Positions 8,226-16,177 of a stretch of 64,000 bases of DNA are shown here, piece after piece. A program made the translations under genes and the position numbers. Origin of the DNA: Conexibacter woesei Iso977N. GTDB lineage: Bacteria; Actinomycetota; Thermoleophilia; Solirubrobacterales; Solirubrobacteraceae. The stretch lies in assembly GCF_000424625.1 (NCBI RefSeq), contig NZ_AUKG01000001.1, positions 1,178,001 through 1,242,000 on the forward strand. Reading direction: 5' to 3'. Every line of letters begins with the position of its first letter. The first letter of the stretch is position 1. A model generated the notes under the pieces. That model was not told where the DNA came from. It saw nothing but the letters and a program-made list of their open reading frames with translations, and searched no databases.

Positions 8226-9344
8226 TCACTCCGCCCCCCGATCGCTAACGCTTTTGTTAGCGGCAGTCGTAAGCGCCACGGCGATGACTTCGGCCTGTGA
8301 TTGAACGAAGCCGGGCGGCAGCGCATTGCCGATGAGTTCCGCCGCCCGGTACTTGCCACGCGAGAGCGGAAATCTGTAGTCCGGCGGAAACCCCTGCAGC
8401 AGGGCGGCTTCGCGCAATGTGATCGCGCGATTCTGCTCGGGATGCAAGAAACGGCCCTTACTGGGATTGATGCAACCACCGGTCAGAGTGGGCGCCGGGT
8501 CGTCCCAGCTCATGCGACCGTAGATGTCGAAGAACCCCGGGTTGGGACGGTCCTCTGTGCGCTGGTGACAGGCCAACTGCGCGTCTTCACCAAGAAGTCG
8601 AAAGGAGCCGCCGTCCCGTGGGACCTGCTCAATTCGGCGCTGAATCTTGATGCTGCGGCTCTCACCATGATTGTGAAGGGCATCGGAACTGTTGTCTGGA
8701 ACGGGTAGCCCACCGATTGCGTCCCGAACGCTCTGCGCCAGCTCCGTCCGCTCGACCAGACCGATGCGGCCGCCATGCAGCGCCAGCATCACTAGCCGCC
8801 GCCGGCGCTGGGGAACGCCGAAGTCCGCAGCGTCAAGAATGCCGTAGGCGCACCCGTAGCCTAGGCGCTCGAGCCGCGCCCGAAGCCGGCCAAACCGAAT
8901 GTCACGACCCAGCGCAGGCACATTCTCCATCAGCAGCGCCTTCGGGAGAAGCGCTTCCGCGAATCTCCCGAACTGGCTCACGAGTGAGTTGCGGGGATCC
9001 TTGACACTCGTGGTTTGACGTCGTGTCTTGACTGTCGAGAAACCTTGGCAAGGCGGACAACCTGCCAGGAGGTCGAGCTGTCCCACCTTCAATCCCAACT
9101 CGTCCGCCATCCCGAGGGGCTCGAGCGTACGGATGTCCTGCTCCCAAACACGTACGTCCGGATGATTGGCCTGGTAAGCCTCGATCGCGAGTGGCTCAAT
9201 GTCTACCGCGCCAATCACCGAGAAATTGGCATTGGCCAGCCCGACGCTCATGCCTCCAGCACCGCAGAAGAGATCGATTGCTGTCAGGAGTGGCTTTTGG
9301 GTTCTCCGAGCGACTGTCGCCCTTGCGTCCGTGACCTCACTCAC
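8226..9344 (-). CDS. DNA (cytosine-5-)-methyltransferase
   Basis: The enzyme transfers a methyl group from SAM to C5 of cytosine in a specific DNA site. The conserved blocks appear in order: motif I AIDLFCGAGGMSVGL, motif IV GCPPCQGFS with the catalytic Cys, motif VI ENVP, motif VIII QRRRRLVML, the target-recognition region, then LTGGCINPS, REAALLQGFPPDY and motif X IGNALPP. Starting at GTG 9344, with AAAGGG just upstream, gives 372 residues, normal for the Dcm family. An ATG at 9425 would add 27 arginine-rich residues that do not resemble the family. It converges on the receiver gene. No restriction endonuclease gene is next to it; Vsr in the same element is its usual repair partner. Confidence 0.92.
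   Translation of the reverse strand: MSEVTDARATVARRTQKPLLTAIDLFCGAGGMSVGLANANFSVIGAVDIEPLAIEAYQANHPDVRVWEQDIRTLEPLGMADELGLKVGQLDLLAGCPPCQGFSTVKTRRQTTSVKDPRNSLVSQFGRFAEALLPKALLMENVPALGRDIRFGRLRARLERLGYGCAYGILDAADFGVPQRRRRLVMLALHGGRIGLVERTELAQSVRDAIGGLPVPDNSSDALHNHGESRSIKIQRRIEQVPRDGGSFRLLGEDAQLACHQRTEDRPNPGFFDIYGRMSWDDPAPTLTGGCINPSKGRFLHPEQNRAITLREAALLQGFPPDYRFPLSRGKYRAAELIGNALPPGFVQSQAEVIAVALTTAANKSVSDRGAE
8243..8262 (+). terminator. Hairpin between the receiver gene and the methyltransferase
   Basis: CGCTAAC (8243-8249) and GTTAGCG (8256-8262) form a perfect 7-bp stem with the T-containing loop GCTTTT. The hairpin begins 32 bases after the receiver stop codon and lies inside the 3' end of the convergent methyltransferase gene. 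It may terminate the plus-strand operon. Confidence 0.35.
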
Positions 9345-9845
9345 CGGCGGGCCCTTTGGCCGGGCGCTCCGGGGAGCAAGAGCCGAACCGACGCGGGCGA
9401 CACGGCGAGATTCGTTGCGGCGCAACGCTCTGCTGACCGGCTACAGCCCGGCTGGAGGTTGCGCCGTGCTCGAAGATATTGCGCGCGCGAGGACACTCGC
9501 GCGATCCTAGCCGGGCACCCGGCGGCAGCGGGTCGTGATGGCCCTTGGCGTCGGCCAACGGCTATCCAAGGCCCCGCGGCGAGAATCCTGCGGCGAGAAT
9601 CAGGTGAGCGCGAGACTTCCATTCGATTGGGGCGGACGATGACCTGATGAACCTGGGCATCGTCCTGTGATCGACGTCGGCCGGTGCCTCGCGGCAGAGG
9701 CGACGGGGCGGGACCAGATTGGGTCCCAAGCTCCGTTCCGCTCGGTTACACTCCACCCATGCCTAGTCTGCAAAGCCTTGCGCTTTGCAGCGACTTGACT
9801 AGCACCGACACAACTCCTTCAACCACTGAGACCACCCGAGTGGCG
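9345..9845. other. Right end of the element without a clear gene
   Basis: No convincing protein is seen between the methyltransferase start and the right att repeat. The stretch contains a short tandem repeat (two copies of CGGCGAGAATC near 9578-9602) and the hairpin described separately at 9763-9802. The methyltransferase promoter must lie in this stretch, but I could not fix its -35 and -10 boxes. Confidence 0.4.
9763..9802. repeat. Inverted repeat just inside the right att repeat
   Basis: CTGCAAAGC (9768-9776) and GCTTTGCAG (9782-9790) are perfect arms around a 5-base loop. They are flanked by the shorter pair CTAGT (9763-9767) and ACTAG (9798-9802). It lies 44 bases from the right att core, so it could be a recombinase or directionality-factor arm site, or the terminator of a lost gene. 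Confidence 0.45.
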
Positions 9846-9862
9846 CTCGTAATGAAGGGGTC
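9846..9862 (+). repeat. attR core (17-base direct repeat, distal copy)
   Basis: This is the exact copy of the tRNA-Thr anticodon-arm segment at 377-393, in direct orientation. The sequence after it does not continue as a tRNA, so the identity stops at 17 bases. It lies close to where codon style and G+C return to the chromosomal pattern. Confidence 0.7.
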
Positions 9863-9960
9863 GGGGGTCTGCAGGATCGTGGGCGCGCCGGGCCGCCTCG
9901 GCGCTTGACCGGGGATGGCGACGGATGCGGGTGGGTGGTGGCGGCGGGAGCATCGGGGGC

Positions 9961-10386
9961 ATGGACAAGAACAAGTTGCCCGCCCCGGACGAGGGGTTCG
10001 TCGTTACGCAGTTCCTCGCCGTCCGGGATGTTGCGCGGTCGCGGGAGTTCTATGTGGATGTGCTCGGTGGGGAGGTTGTGGTTGAGGAGGATCCGTGCAT
10101 CGTGAGGCTGGCGAACTCGTGGTTGATCATGAACCCGGGTGGGGGGCCGACGGCGGATAAGCCGGGGGTCACGATCGTTGAACACGAGGTGGGGGATGAG
10201 GTCTCGAGCTTCCTGAACTTGCGTGTTGCTGATGTCGCGGCGTCATATGAGACCTGGAAGGCCCGGGGTGCTGAGTTCTTGACGCCGCCGATCGATCGTG
10301 GGGCTGAGATCCGGTGTTACATGCGGGATCCGGATGGCTACCTGATCGAGGTTGGGCAGTCGACCGGGCTGCTGGACCGGGGCTGA
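9961..10386 (+). CDS. VOC-superfamily (glyoxalase/bleomycin-resistance-like) protein
   Basis: This 141-residue cytosolic protein starts at ATG 9961; a further upstream start would add only a Gly-rich tail. One VOC module is seen. FLAVRDVARSREFYVDVLGG is the classic first beta-alpha unit, and CYMRDPDGYLIEVGQS is the last strand with the usual metal-binding Glu. Family members are metal-dependent dioxygenases, isomerases or antibiotic-binding proteins, and the substrate cannot be told here. It is the first chromosomal gene to the right of the element. Confidence 0.8.
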   Translation: MDKNKLPAPDEGFVVTQFLAVRDVARSREFYVDVLGGEVVVEEDPCIVRLANSWLIMNPGGGPTADKPGVTIVEHEVGDEVSSFLNLRVADVAASYETWKARGAEFLTPPIDRGAEIRCYMRDPDGYLIEVGQSTGLLDRG

Positions 10387-10462
10387 CGGTGAGGTGTGTG
10401 CACCCCCGCGGGAGGCGCGGGTGCACGGTGGGCGGCGGGGCGGCGAGGCGGTACAAGGGCTC

Positions 10463-11386
10463 ATGGGCTCTCCGTATCCGCTGGTGGATCAGCTGATCGT
10501 CACGCCGGGCGAACCGGCGGGCTTGGCGGCGCGGGATCCGGGGTGGACCGGCGGTGAGGATCTCGCGCATCTCGCGAGCGATGAGCGCCAGCGCCTGGCG
10601 CAGGATGTGATCGCCGAGGGTGTCGCTGAGCTGGCCGAGGCGCAGGAGCTGTTGTGGGCCAGCGATCGCTACGCGGTCCTGGTGGTACTCCAGGCGATGG
10701 ATGCGGCCGGCAAGGACTCGGTCATCAAGCACGTCATGTCGGGGATGAACCCGCAGGGTGTGGACGTCGTCTCGTTCCGCAGGCCGTCGGCGGAAGAGCT
10801 GGACCATGACTTCCTGTGGCGCATCTCCAGGGCGCTGCCGGAGCGGGGGCGGATCGGGATCTTCAACCGCTCGCACTACGAGGAGGTCGTCGCGCTGCGC
10901 GTGCATCCGGAATGGCTCGCTCCGCAGCGGCTCCCGGACGGCCCGCGCGACGACGCGTTCTGGGCGGCGCGGTACGAGGACATCAACACCTTCGAGCGGC
11001 ACCTGGATCGCAACGGCACCAAGGTGGTGAAGTTCTTCCTGCACGTGGGCAAGGACGTCCAGAAGGAGCGCTTCCTCTCCCGCCTGGACCGGCCCGGCAA
11101 GGAGTGGAAGTTCAACGCCGCCGACGTCGCCGAGCGCGCGCGGTTCGACGAGTACCTCGGCGCCTTCGAGACCGCGCTGACCGCCACGTCGACCCCCTGG
11201 GCGCCCTGGTACGTCGTCCCGGCCGACCACTGGTGGGTGACGCAGGCGATCGTCGCGCGCGTCCTGGCGGTCACGCTCGGCGCGCTCGACCTGCGTTGGC
11301 CGGAGGTCAGCCCGGAGCAGCACGCCGCCAACCTGGAGGCCCGCGCGCTGCTCGACGCGGAGACCGCCACCGTTCAGGCCTCCTGA
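10463..11386 (+). CDS. ppk2: Polyphosphate kinase 2 family protein
   Basis: PPK2 enzymes move phosphate between polyphosphate and nucleotides, making NDP or NTP from NMP or NDP. The 307-residue protein has the Walker-A-like loop VLQAMDAAGKDS, the family signature HVMSGMNPQGVDV, the lid region FRRPSAEELDHDFLWRI, and the Walker-B-like GIFNRSHYEEVVALRVHPE. This set resembles class III single-domain PPK2s, which can use both AMP and ADP; the class assignment is an inference. I chose the ATG at 10463 because the preceding in-frame residues look non-coding. The next gene starts on its stop (TGATG), so the two are coupled. Confidence 0.9.
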   Translation: MGSPYPLVDQLIVTPGEPAGLAARDPGWTGGEDLAHLASDERQRLAQDVIAEGVAELAEAQELLWASDRYAVLVVLQAMDAAGKDSVIKHVMSGMNPQGVDVVSFRRPSAEELDHDFLWRISRALPERGRIGIFNRSHYEEVVALRVHPEWLAPQRLPDGPRDDAFWAARYEDINTFERHLDRNGTKVVKFFLHVGKDVQKERFLSRLDRPGKEWKFNAADVAERARFDEYLGAFETALTATSTPWAPWYVVPADHWWVTQAIVARVLAVTLGALDLRWPEVSPEQHAANLEARALLDAETATVQAS

Positions 11387-11967
11387 TGGGCTTCCGCTGG
11401 GAGTGGCGCACGTTCGGCCCGGACCTCGGGACGGCGGCCGAGCGGCTCGCCGCGCTCCCGGCGGAGCTGGAGACCGACAGCGACGAGACCTACTTGGTGT
11501 CCGACGACGTCCGGCACGCGGTCAAGGTGCGCGGCGGGTTGATGGACGTCAAGCACCTGGAGCGCGTCGGCGGCGACGGCCTCCAGCTCTGGCGCCCGGT
11601 GATGAAGGCGCCGCTGCCGGTGTCCGCCGACGACGCGGCCGCGGTGCTGGACGCGCTGCGCGTGCCGGTCCCGGAGCTTGACCCGGGCGCGCGCTACGAC
11701 CTCGCGGCGATCGTCGCGGCGGGCGGCGGCGCGGTCACGGCGGTCGCGATGCGCAAGCACCGCCGCCACGTCACCTTCGACGGCGCGAGGGCGGAACTGA
11801 GCGACCTCAGCGCCCAGGACCGCACGACCCGGACGATCGCTATCGAGTCCGAGGACCCGCACCTCGTGACCGCCGCGGTGCTCGCGCTCGGCCTCGCCGA
11901 CCGTGACAACACGAGCATGCCCGAGGGCCTCGTGTACCTCGTGAATCAGCCGAAGGTGAGCACGTAG
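11386..11967 (+). CDS. CYTH-like (triphosphate tunnel) protein coupled to PPK2
   Basis: This 193-residue protein has its ATG inside the stop of the PPK2 gene. It begins FRWEWRTFG and has alternating strands with paired basic and acidic residues: ETYLVSDDVRHAVKVRGG, MDVKHLERV and AVAMRKHRRHVTFDGARAEL, ending in AIESEDPHLVTAAVLALGL. The strand layout and charged pairs recall the triphosphate tunnel (CYTH) fold, which binds triphosphate or polyphosphate. A coupled PPK2 would fit a polyphosphate role. The match is weak by eye, because the classic ExExK start is not clear, so this remains an inference. Confidence 0.5.
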   Translation: MGFRWEWRTFGPDLGTAAERLAALPAELETDSDETYLVSDDVRHAVKVRGGLMDVKHLERVGGDGLQLWRPVMKAPLPVSADDAAAVLDALRVPVPELDPGARYDLAAIVAAGGGAVTAVAMRKHRRHVTFDGARAELSDLSAQDRTTRTIAIESEDPHLVTAAVLALGLADRDNTSMPEGLVYLVNQPKVST

Positions 11968-12878
11968 GCGCGGACGCCGGGTGCGGCGAAGGTGATCGAG
12001 ATGGTGTGCTCGCCCGGCTCGCGGAGGCGGAGGAGCTGGTGCATGCGGGGCTCGGTCAGGACGCCGGCGCCGGAGGGATCGACGTCGAGGCCCGCGTCGG
12101 CGCCGGGTGGGGCGCCGTCGAGGGTGACCGTGAAGGGGATCGGGGCGGAGTCGGCGGTGAGGACGAGGTTCACGTCGCGGGCGGAGAAGGTGTAGGTGAT
12201 GGTGCCGCCGGGTTCGCGGAGGTGGGCGGATTCGGGGAGGAGGGTCCAGTGGCCGGAGAGGGACCAGGCGTTGAGGGGTGGCGCGGCGCGCTCGCTCCCG
12301 CCGCCGCGCGGCTCGTCGGCGTCGATGCGGCGTTCGCCGCGCGCGGTGCCGAGGTAGGTCTCGGGGGATCGGACGTGGGGCCAGTCGGCGGCGAGGGATG
12401 GCCCGGTCGCGGTGATCTCCGAGGGTGGGGCGGAGAGGCCCAGCGCCGATTGGATCGCGGATTCGGTCTCGGCGTATGACTCTTCGCCGAAGTGCGTGTA
12501 CTTGGTCGCGCCCGTTGTGGGGTCGATCAAGTAGACCGCTGGCCAGTAGTTGTTGTTGAAGGCTCGCCAGAGGGCGAAGTCGTTGTCGATCACCACGGGG
12601 TACGGGATGGACAACGATGCGAGCGCGGTGTCGAGGTTCTCAGCGGAGTGCTCGAACGAGAACTCCGGCGCGTGCGCGCCGATCACCGTCAACCCCGACG
12701 CCGCGTAGCGCTCGTGCCACGCCCGGACGTACGGCAGCGTCCGCAGCCAGTTCACGCACGAGTAGGTCCAGAACTGGACGAGCACGGCGCCCTCGCGCGC
12801 CCGGAGCGCCTCCGCGGTCAGCGGGTCGGAGTTGCGCCAGGCCGTCGCGGGCGCGGTGTCGAGCGCGGTGAGGAGCAC
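11946..12878 (-). CDS. Thioredoxin-like protein with a DipZ-type C-terminal domain
   Basis: The 310-residue protein starts at GTG 12878, 16 bases after the PilZ stop. Residues 20-150 form a redoxin fold: LVQFWTYSCVNWLRTLPYV, a long insert with GAHAPEFSFEHSAENL, and the cis-Pro region NNYWPAVYLID. The C-terminal half (from FGEESYAETE) resembles the carbohydrate-binding-like domain found behind the redoxin part of DipZ/CcdA fusions, ending in strands such as TFSARDVNLVLTADS. The usual CxxC is CVNW, so only the first Cys remains. No transmembrane DipZ half and no signal peptide are visible. The gene overlaps the CYTH-like gene tail to tail by 22 bases. Confidence 0.8.
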   Translation of the reverse strand: MLLTALDTAPATAWRNSDPLTAEALRAREGAVLVQFWTYSCVNWLRTLPYVRAWHERYAASGLTVIGAHAPEFSFEHSAENLDTALASLSIPYPVVIDNDFALWRAFNNNYWPAVYLIDPTTGATKYTHFGEESYAETESAIQSALGLSAPPSEITATGPSLAADWPHVRSPETYLGTARGERRIDADEPRGGGSERAAPPLNAWSLSGHWTLLPESAHLREPGGTITYTFSARDVNLVLTADSAPIPFTVTLDGAPPGADAGLDVDPSGAGVLTEPRMHQLLRLREPGEHTISITFAAPGVRAYVLTFG

Positions 12879-12894
12879 GCGCGCATGATCGCGC

Positions 12895-13215
12895 TCAGTG
12901 GGGTGCCGTGGCCAGCGACGCGAGGAACGCGTCGATCGCGTCCTGCTCGCCGGGCTCGAGGTGCTCGAAGCGCAGCGCGTACGTCGAGTGGTGGTGCTCG
13001 CGCAGCACGCGCGAAGCAAGGCGCAGGTGGGTGCCGGCGTCGACCTCGAGGTCGAACGTCAGCTCCTCGTCGATCGCGAGCGGCCGCTCGGTGACGATCC
13101 GCGCGCCGTGCGTGCAGAGGTCGCGGGTCTGCGCGGGCACGGAGTTGCCGACCCTGCGCTCCAGGTGCGCGTCGAGGACGACCGACACCCGAGGTTGCGA
13201 CCGGCGGTTCTCCAT
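12895..13215 (-). CDS. PilZ-domain protein
   Basis: This 106-residue single-domain protein contains the two c-di-GMP-binding signatures, an RxxxR-type motif in RRSQPRVSV and the D-x-S-x-x-G-like motif RDLCTHGARI (Ser replaced by Cys). The beta-barrel strands (LTFDLEVDAGTHLRLASRVL, STYALRFEHL) and a C-terminal helix (QDAIDAFLASLA) follow. PilZ proteins turn c-di-GMP levels into changes in motility, polysaccharide export or enzyme activity. I used the ATG at 13215, although in-frame ATGs lie upstream. It lies upstream of the thioredoxin-like gene on the same strand and is divergent from the methyltransferase gene. Confidence 0.8.
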   Translation of the reverse strand: MENRRSQPRVSVVLDAHLERRVGNSVPAQTRDLCTHGARIVTERPLAIDEELTFDLEVDAGTHLRLASRVLREHHHSTYALRFEHLEPGEQDAIDAFLASLATAPH

Positions 13216-13257
13216 GACCACGATGGTCCCCGCAACCGGCGTGAGAGGGTGTGGAGG

Positions 13258-13860
13258 ATGTCCGACCATCGTCATCCGCTGTTCGCGAGGTTCTGGGCGT
13301 TCGCCGGCCCGCGGGCCATGTCGAAGCGTGACCGCGCCGCGTTGCTGAGCGGGCTCAGCGGCGACCTCGTCGAGGTCGGCGCGGGCGACGGCCTCAACTT
13401 CCCGTTCTACCCGCCGGACGTGGCGAGCGTCACCGCCGTCGAGCCGGAGCCGAGCCTGCGGGCGCGGGCGGCCGCGGGCGCGCCGCCCCAAGTCAGGGTG
13501 GTCGACGGCACCGCGGAGCACCTGCCCGTCGCGGACGCCAGCGCCGATGCGGTGGTCGCGTGCCTCGTGCTCTGCAGCGTCGCCGACCAGGACGCCGCGC
13601 TGGCGGAGGTCGCGCGGGTGCTGAAGCCCGGCGGCGTCCTTCGCTTCTACGAGCACGTCGTCGCCGAGAACCGCGCCGGCCGGAGCGCGCAGCAGGTCCT
13701 CGACCGCACCGGCCTGTGGCCGACGCTCGCCGCCGGCTGCCACCTCACCCGCGACACGCGCGCGGCGATGGTCCGGAATGGCTTCGCGCTCGCCGACGAA
13801 CGCCGCTTCAGCGTCGGCGGCCTCCCGCACATCGCGGGAACGGCGACGCGCCAGCTCTAG
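13258..13860 (+). CDS. Class I SAM-dependent methyltransferase
   Basis: The 200-residue enzyme has the Rossmann SAM site LVEVGAGDGLNFPFYP (motif I), the acidic end of strand 2 (AVEPEP), the motif II/III region DGTAEHLPVADASADAVVA and LKPGGVLRFYEHV. The overall pattern resembles small UbiE/METTL7-type methyltransferases acting on small or lipid-like substrates. The start at ATG 13258 has GGAGG-like bases just upstream. It is divergent from the PilZ gene with about 40 bases between them. The substrate is unknown. Confidence 0.85.
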   Translation: MSDHRHPLFARFWAFAGPRAMSKRDRAALLSGLSGDLVEVGAGDGLNFPFYPPDVASVTAVEPEPSLRARAAAGAPPQVRVVDGTAEHLPVADASADAVVACLVLCSVADQDAALAEVARVLKPGGVLRFYEHVVAENRAGRSAQQVLDRTGLWPTLAAGCHLTRDTRAAMVRNGFALADERRFSVGGLPHIAGTATRQL

Positions 13861-13912
13861 GGGACCAACGTCCCCTTCACCCGCGCGCCGCGGCACGGCA
13901 AGATGCCACGCC

Positions 13913-15025
13913 ATGCGCCGTGCCGTGATCGCCGTCCTGCTCTCGTTGACCGCTGCCGTCGCACCCGCAGGCGCCCAGGCGGCCGAGACCGGCACCGCCG
14001 ACAGCTTCCACGACAACGTCGGCGCGCTCGTCACCGCGCTCTCCGGGACGACCGGCCGCGGCGCGGTCCACGTCGGCACCACCCTCATCTTCAACAACAA
14101 CATCGGCGGCGACGAGGGCAGGGTCGCGGCCGGGCTGGACTGCGTGTCGATCCAGGTCCAGGGCGCGCGCAACTCCAAGACGTTCGCGAGGTCCAAGGTC
14201 AGGGCCGCCCAGGCGTGCCTGGCACAACTCCCCAAGAGCGCCCCCTCGACCAAGGCCATCAAGAAGTCCCTCGCCGCCATCGCCGGCCGCGCCAAGGCCG
14301 GCCGCGTCTTCGGCGCGATGGCCACCGCGCTGCGCAAGCAGCAGTCCGCCTACATGGCCGCGAACTACAAGTCCATCAACATCTTCGGCGTCGACCTGCC
14401 CGAGGTCTACGACGACCTCGAGTGCGCCGACGTCAAGATCGAGACCAACCACCAGTCCGGTGCCCTGTCGTGCGTCAAGCGCCTCGCCCGCGTGTCCAGG
14501 CAGCTCGCCCCGCTGAAGCCGCCGATCACCTTCGGCTCCGACCTCTCCGCGACCCCGCAGGCCCTGCCGGCGACCTTCGCGCCCGAGGACACCGAGTTCT
14601 GGGACGCCGCGCTGACCGTCCCCGCCGACGGCACGATCACGACCTTCCGCCTGAAGACCGGCGACTCGCCCGTCGACCTCCCGCTGCGCTTCAGCGTCGT
14701 GCGCCCCAACGGCGACGGCACGGTCACCGTCGTGACCACGACCAACCCCGTCTACCCGCTCGCCGCCCACGACGCGACGATCCACACCTACCCGACCGCC
14801 TCGCTCTCGTTCGCCTGCTGCAAGGTCAGGAAGGGCGACATCGTGACCGTCGACAACTCCGGCACGACGACCCCGAACGCCTACGTCTGGTTCGCTCCGC
14901 AACCCGGAACGATCACGTACTCCCACAGGTCGAACGGCCAGAGCCAGAACGCCGGCGTCGTCTGGACGCCGATCACCCACGACGGCTTCGAGACGCTCGT
15001 CCAGGTCGTCATGCAGCCCAACTGA
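13913..15025 (+). CDS. Secreted hypothetical protein (370 aa)
   Basis: A Sec-type signal peptide is clear (MRRAVIAVLLSLTAAVAPAG, cleavage near AQA-AE). The mature protein has a helical Lys/Ala-rich part (KAIKKSLAAIAGRAKAGRVF), then a beta-rich C-terminal half (LPLRFSVVRPNGDGTVTVVT, GDIVTVDNSGTTTPNAY, GTITYSHRSNGQ). Several Cys residues (for example SFACCKV) may form disulphides outside the cell. I do not recognise the family. The coding sequence is strongly G+C-biased at third positions, so it is a real native gene. Confidence 0.7.
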   Translation: MRRAVIAVLLSLTAAVAPAGAQAAETGTADSFHDNVGALVTALSGTTGRGAVHVGTTLIFNNNIGGDEGRVAAGLDCVSIQVQGARNSKTFARSKVRAAQACLAQLPKSAPSTKAIKKSLAAIAGRAKAGRVFGAMATALRKQQSAYMAANYKSINIFGVDLPEVYDDLECADVKIETNHQSGALSCVKRLARVSRQLAPLKPPITFGSDLSATPQALPATFAPEDTEFWDAALTVPADGTITTFRLKTGDSPVDLPLRFSVVRPNGDGTVTVVTTTNPVYPLAAHDATIHTYPTASLSFACCKVRKGDIVTVDNSGTTTPNAYVWFAPQPGTITYSHRSNGQSQNAGVVWTPITHDGFETLVQVVMQPN

Positions 15026-15034
15026 CCCGAGGGC

Positions 15035-16114
15035 CTACTCAGCGCACGGGATGAAGCCCGCAGGCTTCGCGAGCGATCGCCGCAGCGACCAGAACGCCAC
15101 CGCGCCGAGCAGCAGCGGGACCCAGAACAAGATCAAGCGATAGGACAACACGGCCGCGGTCGCGCTCGAGGCGCCCGCCCCGTAGACCACGAGCGTCCCG
15201 ATCAGGCCGCCGTCGATCCCGCCGATCCCGCCCGGGATCGGCAGCAGCCCGCCGAGCTGCCCGATCAAGTACCCCAACAAGATGACCGACACGCTGGGCG
15301 AGATCCCGACCGCCTTGAACGTCGCCCACAGCGCGAGGTTGTCCCACGCCCAGTAGCCGATGATCCCGGCGATCAGCCACGGGTTGTGGCGCTTGAGCAA
15401 CACGCCGGCCTCGCCGGTCCCGCGCACGATCGCGCTGCGCGCCCCGCGCCACAGCTTGCGGGCGCGCGAGTGCTGCTCCTCGGCCGGCGGGCCCTCGGGG
15501 AGCCGCGGGATCAGGGTCACCAACCCGATCGCCAGGATGCTCAGCACGGCCGGGAAGATCGTCAGCCACGGTGACTGCGACGGGCCGATGACGCCCGCGA
15601 AGGCGAGCACGCCGACGACCGCGACCGCCGCGAAGTTCACGGAGGACTTGAGCAGCAGGAAGGCCACCGAGCGCCGCGCGATCGTGTCCGGCTTCATGCC
15701 CGCGCGCGACAGCACCCAGGCGCCCAGCGCGATCCCGCCCGCGCCCGACGCCGGGACGATCGAGCCCATCCCGACCTCGCTCAGCCCCACCTCGGCCGCC
15801 GAGCGCCAGCTCATCAGCGAGCAGAACACCGGGCGGAACATCATCACGTAGGACAACGAGGACAGCACCTCGAAGACGATCGCCACCGCGATCCAACCGG
15901 GCGAGGCCTCGCCGAGCCGGTCGCGGACCTCGCCGAGCCCCGGCGCCAGCACCGCGACCAGGACCAGCACCGCGATCAGCGCCGCCGTCTGCAGCGCGTG
16001 GCGCAACAGCGACCGCGGGTCGAGCCCGGACGGCATCGCGCCGGCGGGCGGCGTGCTGCCCAGCGGCTCGGCGACGATCTGCGGGCGGGTGCGGGGAGGA
16101 GGACCGGCGGCCAT
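15035..16114 (-). CDS. YbhN/UPF0104-type integral membrane protein
   Basis: This 359-residue protein has about eight hydrophobic helices after a Pro-rich cytoplasmic start. They include TAALIAVLVLVAVLAPGL, GWIAVAIVFEVLSSLSYVMM, VAVVGVLAFAGVIG and LLLGAVAFWSL. The family signatures are visible: GSIVPASGAGGIALGAWVL, and GQLGGLLPIPGGIGGIDGGL with its Gly/Pro-rich turn. The family is related to the lysylphosphatidylglycerol synthetase membrane domain (flippase-like), and its substrate is usually unknown. The start at ATG 16114 removes 19 non-conserved residues. It converges on the secreted-protein gene, and a TetR gene lies just upstream on the same strand. Confidence 0.85.
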   Translation of the reverse strand: MAAGPPPRTRPQIVAEPLGSTPPAGAMPSGLDPRSLLRHALQTAALIAVLVLVAVLAPGLGEVRDRLGEASPGWIAVAIVFEVLSSLSYVMMFRPVFCSLMSWRSAAEVGLSEVGMGSIVPASGAGGIALGAWVLSRAGMKPDTIARRSVAFLLLKSSVNFAAVAVVGVLAFAGVIGPSQSPWLTIFPAVLSILAIGLVTLIPRLPEGPPAEEQHSRARKLWRGARSAIVRGTGEAGVLLKRHNPWLIAGIIGYWAWDNLALWATFKAVGISPSVSVILLGYLIGQLGGLLPIPGGIGGIDGGLIGTLVVYGAGASSATAAVLSYRLILFWVPLLLGAVAFWSLRRSLAKPAGFIPCAE

Positions 16115-16177
16115 GGGGAGGGACCTTCGCTCCACTATAGGTTCCCCGCCCGCCCTCCCCGTGCGCCTCACGCGCGC

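Larger units (their letters stand above)
377..9862. mobile_element. tRNA-Thr-associated integrative element with a DNA-modification/defence cargo
   Basis: The segment is bounded by a 17-base exact direct repeat: once inside the tRNA-Thr anticodon arm (377-393) and once at 9846-9862. The integration genes lie next to the tRNA, as is usual: an excisionase-like HTH protein and a tyrosine recombinase. The cargo is small coupled ORFs, Vsr, a dual GHKL ATPase with a receiver partner, and a cytosine methyltransferase. The G+C content is visibly lower and the codon third positions more mixed than in the flanking genes. The recombinase and vsr are frameshifted, so the element is probably immobile now. 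One caveat is that the sequence after 9862 does not continue as the displaced 3' half of a tRNA, so the right junction has decayed or the crossover was unusual. Confidence 0.75.
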
